Below are positions 63,601-64,000 of a stretch of DNA of 64,000 nucleotides, piece by piece (within the stretch, counting starts at the first letter, position 1; each line of letters starts with the position of its first letter). The translations under genes and the position numbers were made by a program. The notes under the pieces were generated by a model. It saw nothing but the letters and a program-made list of their open reading frames with translations. It did not search any database and was not told the DNA's origin. This DNA comes from Mesostigma viride (lineage: Eukaryota; Streptophyta; Mesostigmatophyceae; Mesostigmatales; Mesostigmataceae), in the NCBI GenBank assembly GCA_009746045.1, contig RPFO01000080.1, forward strand, positions 5,795,339 to 5,859,338, written 5' to 3'.

Positions 63601-63993
63601 GACGGCGTCAGGGAGCTCCTTGCCGCCTGCCACAGCCTTAGGCCTGCTCGTCATCTCGGTGAGCGGGGACGGGGCCTCCAATGGCACAACCGTCATTTCC
63701 AGCTCCCCGGCTGGCGCAGTAGGGCGGCTGTCCTCCACCGCGACATTTATCGCGGACGTCGACAGCGACGCCACAACGGCGTCCACGCGGGAGTCCGTGT
63801 CCGCGGCTATGTCTGTGGTAAATGCGTCAGTGATCGGGAAATCGTCGTTCGGGGGCGCATTCACCTCGTCCGCACCGGCTTCCGCCGGACTTTGCACGTC
63901 GGCCCCTTCACTAGCCTTCGGCGATGAAGCACGCGAGGAGCTGCTAGTAACAGCGGCATCGACATTCGCCGGAGCATCATCTGCGTCGTCCAT
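39065..63993 (-). CDS. DGK: diacylglycerol kinase, ten exons
   Basis: Phosphorylates diacylglycerol to phosphatidic acid at membranes. Exons, in order: 63993-63415, 61302-61180, 59512-59384, 58462-58383, 46695-46593, 45694-45495, 44683-44612, 43389-43320, 42819-42697, 39550-39065. All junctions are GT-AG, phases agree, and the total is 1965 nt (654 residues). The catalytic domain has [14 protein letters not shown] (165-178), GGDGT (237-241, ATP-binding loop) and [10 protein letters not shown] (264-273). The accessory domain has NYFSMGIDA (350-358), [15 protein letters not shown] (435-449), DGLLEIVG (464-471) and IDGEPWMQP (515-523). No C1 domain is visible, as in compact plant-type DGKs. The N-terminus (about 1-155) is acidic and disordered; the C-tail after 523 is Ala/Thr-rich. 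The ATG at 63993 lies in a good context (acaatgg), but only 7 bp precede it, so upstream exons cannot be excluded. Confidence 0.85.
39561..39641. repeat. (TG)n microsatellite beside the exon 10 acceptor
   Basis: Pure TG from about 39567 to 39641. On the gene strand it is a (CA)n tract ending about 15 bp from the acceptor of DGK exon 10. Confidence 0.97.
39775..39866. repeat. 13-bp tandem repeat (tattgcacaggac)
   Basis: About seven variant copies of ctattgcacaggac / ctagtgcacatgg in DGK intron 9. Confidence 0.8.
40310..41195. repeat. 33-bp tandem repeat in DGK intron 9
   Basis: About 27 copies of tattgtcatgactatttcaa plus gagcaagccctct, with gag(c/t)aag and cat/cac variants. The length is a multiple of three, so long repetitive ORFs exist on both strands ([11 protein letters not shown] and similar). 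They have no non-repeat coding context and I do not call them. Confidence 0.95.
41226..41342 (+). repeat. partial third copy of the inverted-repeat sequence
   Basis: gctcgtcacgttcgtctttc to gcagagtcgcaacaat matches 41768-41880 in direct orientation and 42311-42440 in inverted orientation. Confidence 0.75.
41588..42622. repeat. large inverted repeat, ~500-bp arms
   Basis: Left arm 41588-42084 and right arm 42123-42622 are reverse complements with moderate divergence (for example 41880-41925 against 42290-42335), separated by about 38 bp. Each arm encodes the same RG-rich C-terminal peptide ([44 protein letters not shown] then stop). They face each other, left arm plus and right arm minus. It lies in DGK intron 9. 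Confidence 0.85.
43440..43530 (-). other. two partial copies of the exon 8 acceptor region
   Basis: CCTCCAGG copies preceded by gcag at 43447-43440 and 43514-43507 on the minus strand mimic the true exon 8 start at 43389. The outer one continues TCCTTATCGTGCTGACC, close to the exon sequence. Confidence 0.75.
43663..43966. repeat. (CGTGT)n pentanucleotide array in DGK intron 7
   Basis: About 60 units of cgtgt with cgtgc variants clustered at 43679-43700, 43799-43830 and 43932. There are no stops in most frames, hence spurious long ORFs on both strands. Confidence 0.97.
44395..44600 (-). other. partial copies of the exon 7 end and donor
   Basis: GAGCTCAAGCCC-type strings recur beyond the true donor (44611) at about 44590-44564, 44515-44490 and 44420-44398. 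The last reads AAGCCCCAG|GTAGTG and keeps a GT donor. Confidence 0.65.
44775..44818 (-). other. two partial copies of the exon 7 acceptor
   Basis: ctcgccag|CCTCATGCCC occurs twice, mimicking the true acceptor cgcgccag|CCTCAAGTCC at 44683. Confidence 0.65.
45811..46213 (-). other. three partial copies of the exon 6 start
   Basis: Copies of CCGCTGGACCGCTTCGCGGA plus the next ~25 bp lie at about 45826-45785, 46075-46035 and 46209-46165, upstream of the true exon 6 start (45694). Only the nearest keeps an AG acceptor (gtcgcag). Confidence 0.75.
45838..45955. repeat. 18-bp tandem repeat (gttgcggaccatgtatgg)
   Basis: About six copies in DGK intron 5. Confidence 0.9.
46730..56095. repeat. 9.4-kb array of 8-bp unit CAGGCACA / CAGGCCCA in DGK intron 4
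   Basis: Roughly 1,170 units. Stretches of caggcaca alternate with stretches of caggccca, and caggcgca, caggtgcaaaggcaca (16 bp) and caggcgcacaaggcaca variants are scattered. There are no stop codons in any frame of the unit, so ORFs of up to about 3,200 codons appear on both strands as AHRHTGTQ- or CACVPVCL-type repeats. I reject them as genes. Rare marker variants (catgcccaca at 51359-51390 and 53730-53770; aggctcacag at 48320-48375 and 53228-53270) show kilobase-scale internal duplication. Confidence 0.97.
56436..57775. repeat. 37-bp tandem repeat in DGK intron 4
   Basis: About 36 copies of tgcatacaaccataagaaga plus ctacaccaaactgctag. Two polymorphic sites (cata/catg and acacc/ataacc-like tacacc/tatacc) alternate in patterned blocks. 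Confidence 0.95.
57790..58405 (-). repeat. 82-bp minisatellite repeating the exon 4 end and splice donor
   Basis: Eight occurrences of gctcaccggtcca (donor reverse complement), starting at about 57801, 57886, then every 82 bp to 58378. Each unit contains ggcacgcccgcgaacctgg, accg and gtgagc on the minus strand. The copy at 58378 is the end of the true exon 4. Confidence 0.95.
58740..58875. repeat. 19-bp repeat (actatctatatcgtgggc) in DGK intron 3
   Basis: Six to seven degenerate copies. Confidence 0.8.
59236..59380 (-). other. three partial copies of the exon 3 end and donor
   Basis: The real junction is TTCAACTGG|GTACGT at 59384/59383. Copies TCCACTGG|GAACGT, TCCAACTGG|GTCGGC and TCCACTGG|GTATTT follow at about 59330, 59291 and 59240. 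Confidence 0.7.
59545..59805. repeat. 17-18-bp repeat (agcgttgacatggaatt) in DGK intron 2
   Basis: About 14 degenerate copies starting just inside intron 2 next to exon 3. Confidence 0.9.
60031..60190. repeat. 10-bp repeat (ggtgtgttaa) x16
   Basis: Fifteen exact copies and one variant. It abuts the tRNA-like element at 60191 and would be its 3' tail on the minus strand, (ttaacacacc)n. Confidence 0.97.
60191..60395 (-). mobile_element. candidate tRNA-derived SINE with (TTAACACACC)n tail
   Basis: On the minus strand: GGGATGTAGCTTGGGATGCC resembles a tRNA start with A box (TAGCTTGGGATG). Then CATGCAAGAGGTCCTG and TGTTCGAATCC resemble a 3' half with B box (GTTCGAATCC). About 100 bp of unrelated body follow, then the 10-bp repeat. 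T-stem pairing is poor, so it is not a functional tRNA gene. Confidence 0.5.
60895..61140. repeat. C/T-rich tract
   Basis: Long runs of cccctcccc and cacc words in DGK intron 2 (purine-rich in the transcript). No gene. Confidence 0.8.
61344..62275. repeat. 57-bp tandem repeat in DGK intron 1
   Basis: About 16 copies with start points of gggttgcc every 57 bp from 61408. The only common variants are ccgacagg/ccgaccgg and ggataag/gggtaag. A period divisible by three gives long ORFs in five frames; none is called. Confidence 0.97.
62285..62328 (-). pseudogene. partial copy of DGK exon 2
   Basis: cag|GTGTTTGACCTGTCG followed by codons IFEPDV copies the true exon 2 start ([11 protein letters not shown] at 61302), then diverges into the 57-bp array. 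Confidence 0.75.
63376..63415 (-). other. duplicated exon 1 splice donor
   Basis: GGATATGCGCAG|GTAAGG occurs at the true junction (63415/63414) and again 35 bp downstream (63380/63379), joined by ggggggtgtctattaata. Confidence 0.8.
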
Positions 63994-64000
63994 TGTTTCT

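Overview
The window is nuclear DNA of a eukaryote, most likely a green-lineage alga; the species is not resolved. The grounds are GT-AG spliceosomal introns, a Ty1/copia relic, APE-type LINEs, SINE-like elements, abundant GC-rich coding sequence and TGTAA motifs (the usual chlorophyte poly(A) signal) after the one clean intronless gene. There are no operons and no prokaryotic signals.

Layout. 1-11.3 kb: a probable large DNA transposon. It has a minus-strand integrase-fold transposase-like gene (955-6779) carrying an in-frame 105-bp GC-rich repeat block, tandem repeats between the genes, and a plus-strand Cys/His-finger, polyQ protein gene (8480-11306) with one predicted intron. 11.7-13.6 kb: the 3' end of a copia element (RNase H, polypurine tract, 698-bp LTR). 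13.6-23.1 kb: retroelement fragments, a 727-bp tandem repeat with TATA boxes, and a MITE with PIF/Harbinger hallmarks. 23.8-24.9 kb: an intact gene for a secreted, very acidic repeat protein. 25.4-36.6 kb: a nested LINE graveyard with one near-complete two-ORF LINE (family A), a second LINE family (B), an ORF1-only non-autonomous element and a SINE-like family. 39.1-64.0 kb: one minus-strand gene for a diacylglycerol kinase (DGK).

The DGK gene is the centre of interest. I could assemble ten exons by matching GT-AG sites, reading phase and the order of the DGK catalytic and accessory domains; they add up to exactly 1965 nt (654 codons plus stop) across 24.9 kb. More than 90 percent of the gene is intron, and the introns consist largely of tandem arrays, including a 9.4-kb array of an 8-bp unit that is open in all six frames and is not protein coding. 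In seven of nine introns there are partial tandem copies of the neighbouring exon-intron junction, several with an apparently usable splice site. One is an 82-bp minisatellite that repeats the exon 4 end plus its GTGAGC donor eight times. Repeated duplication of splice junctions is the least familiar thing here.

A second coherent signal is that the LINE-A, LINE-B and ORF1-only elements all end in a stem-loop with the same CAAC loop followed by a short AT-rich repeat tail, which suggests a shared reverse-transcriptase recognition element.
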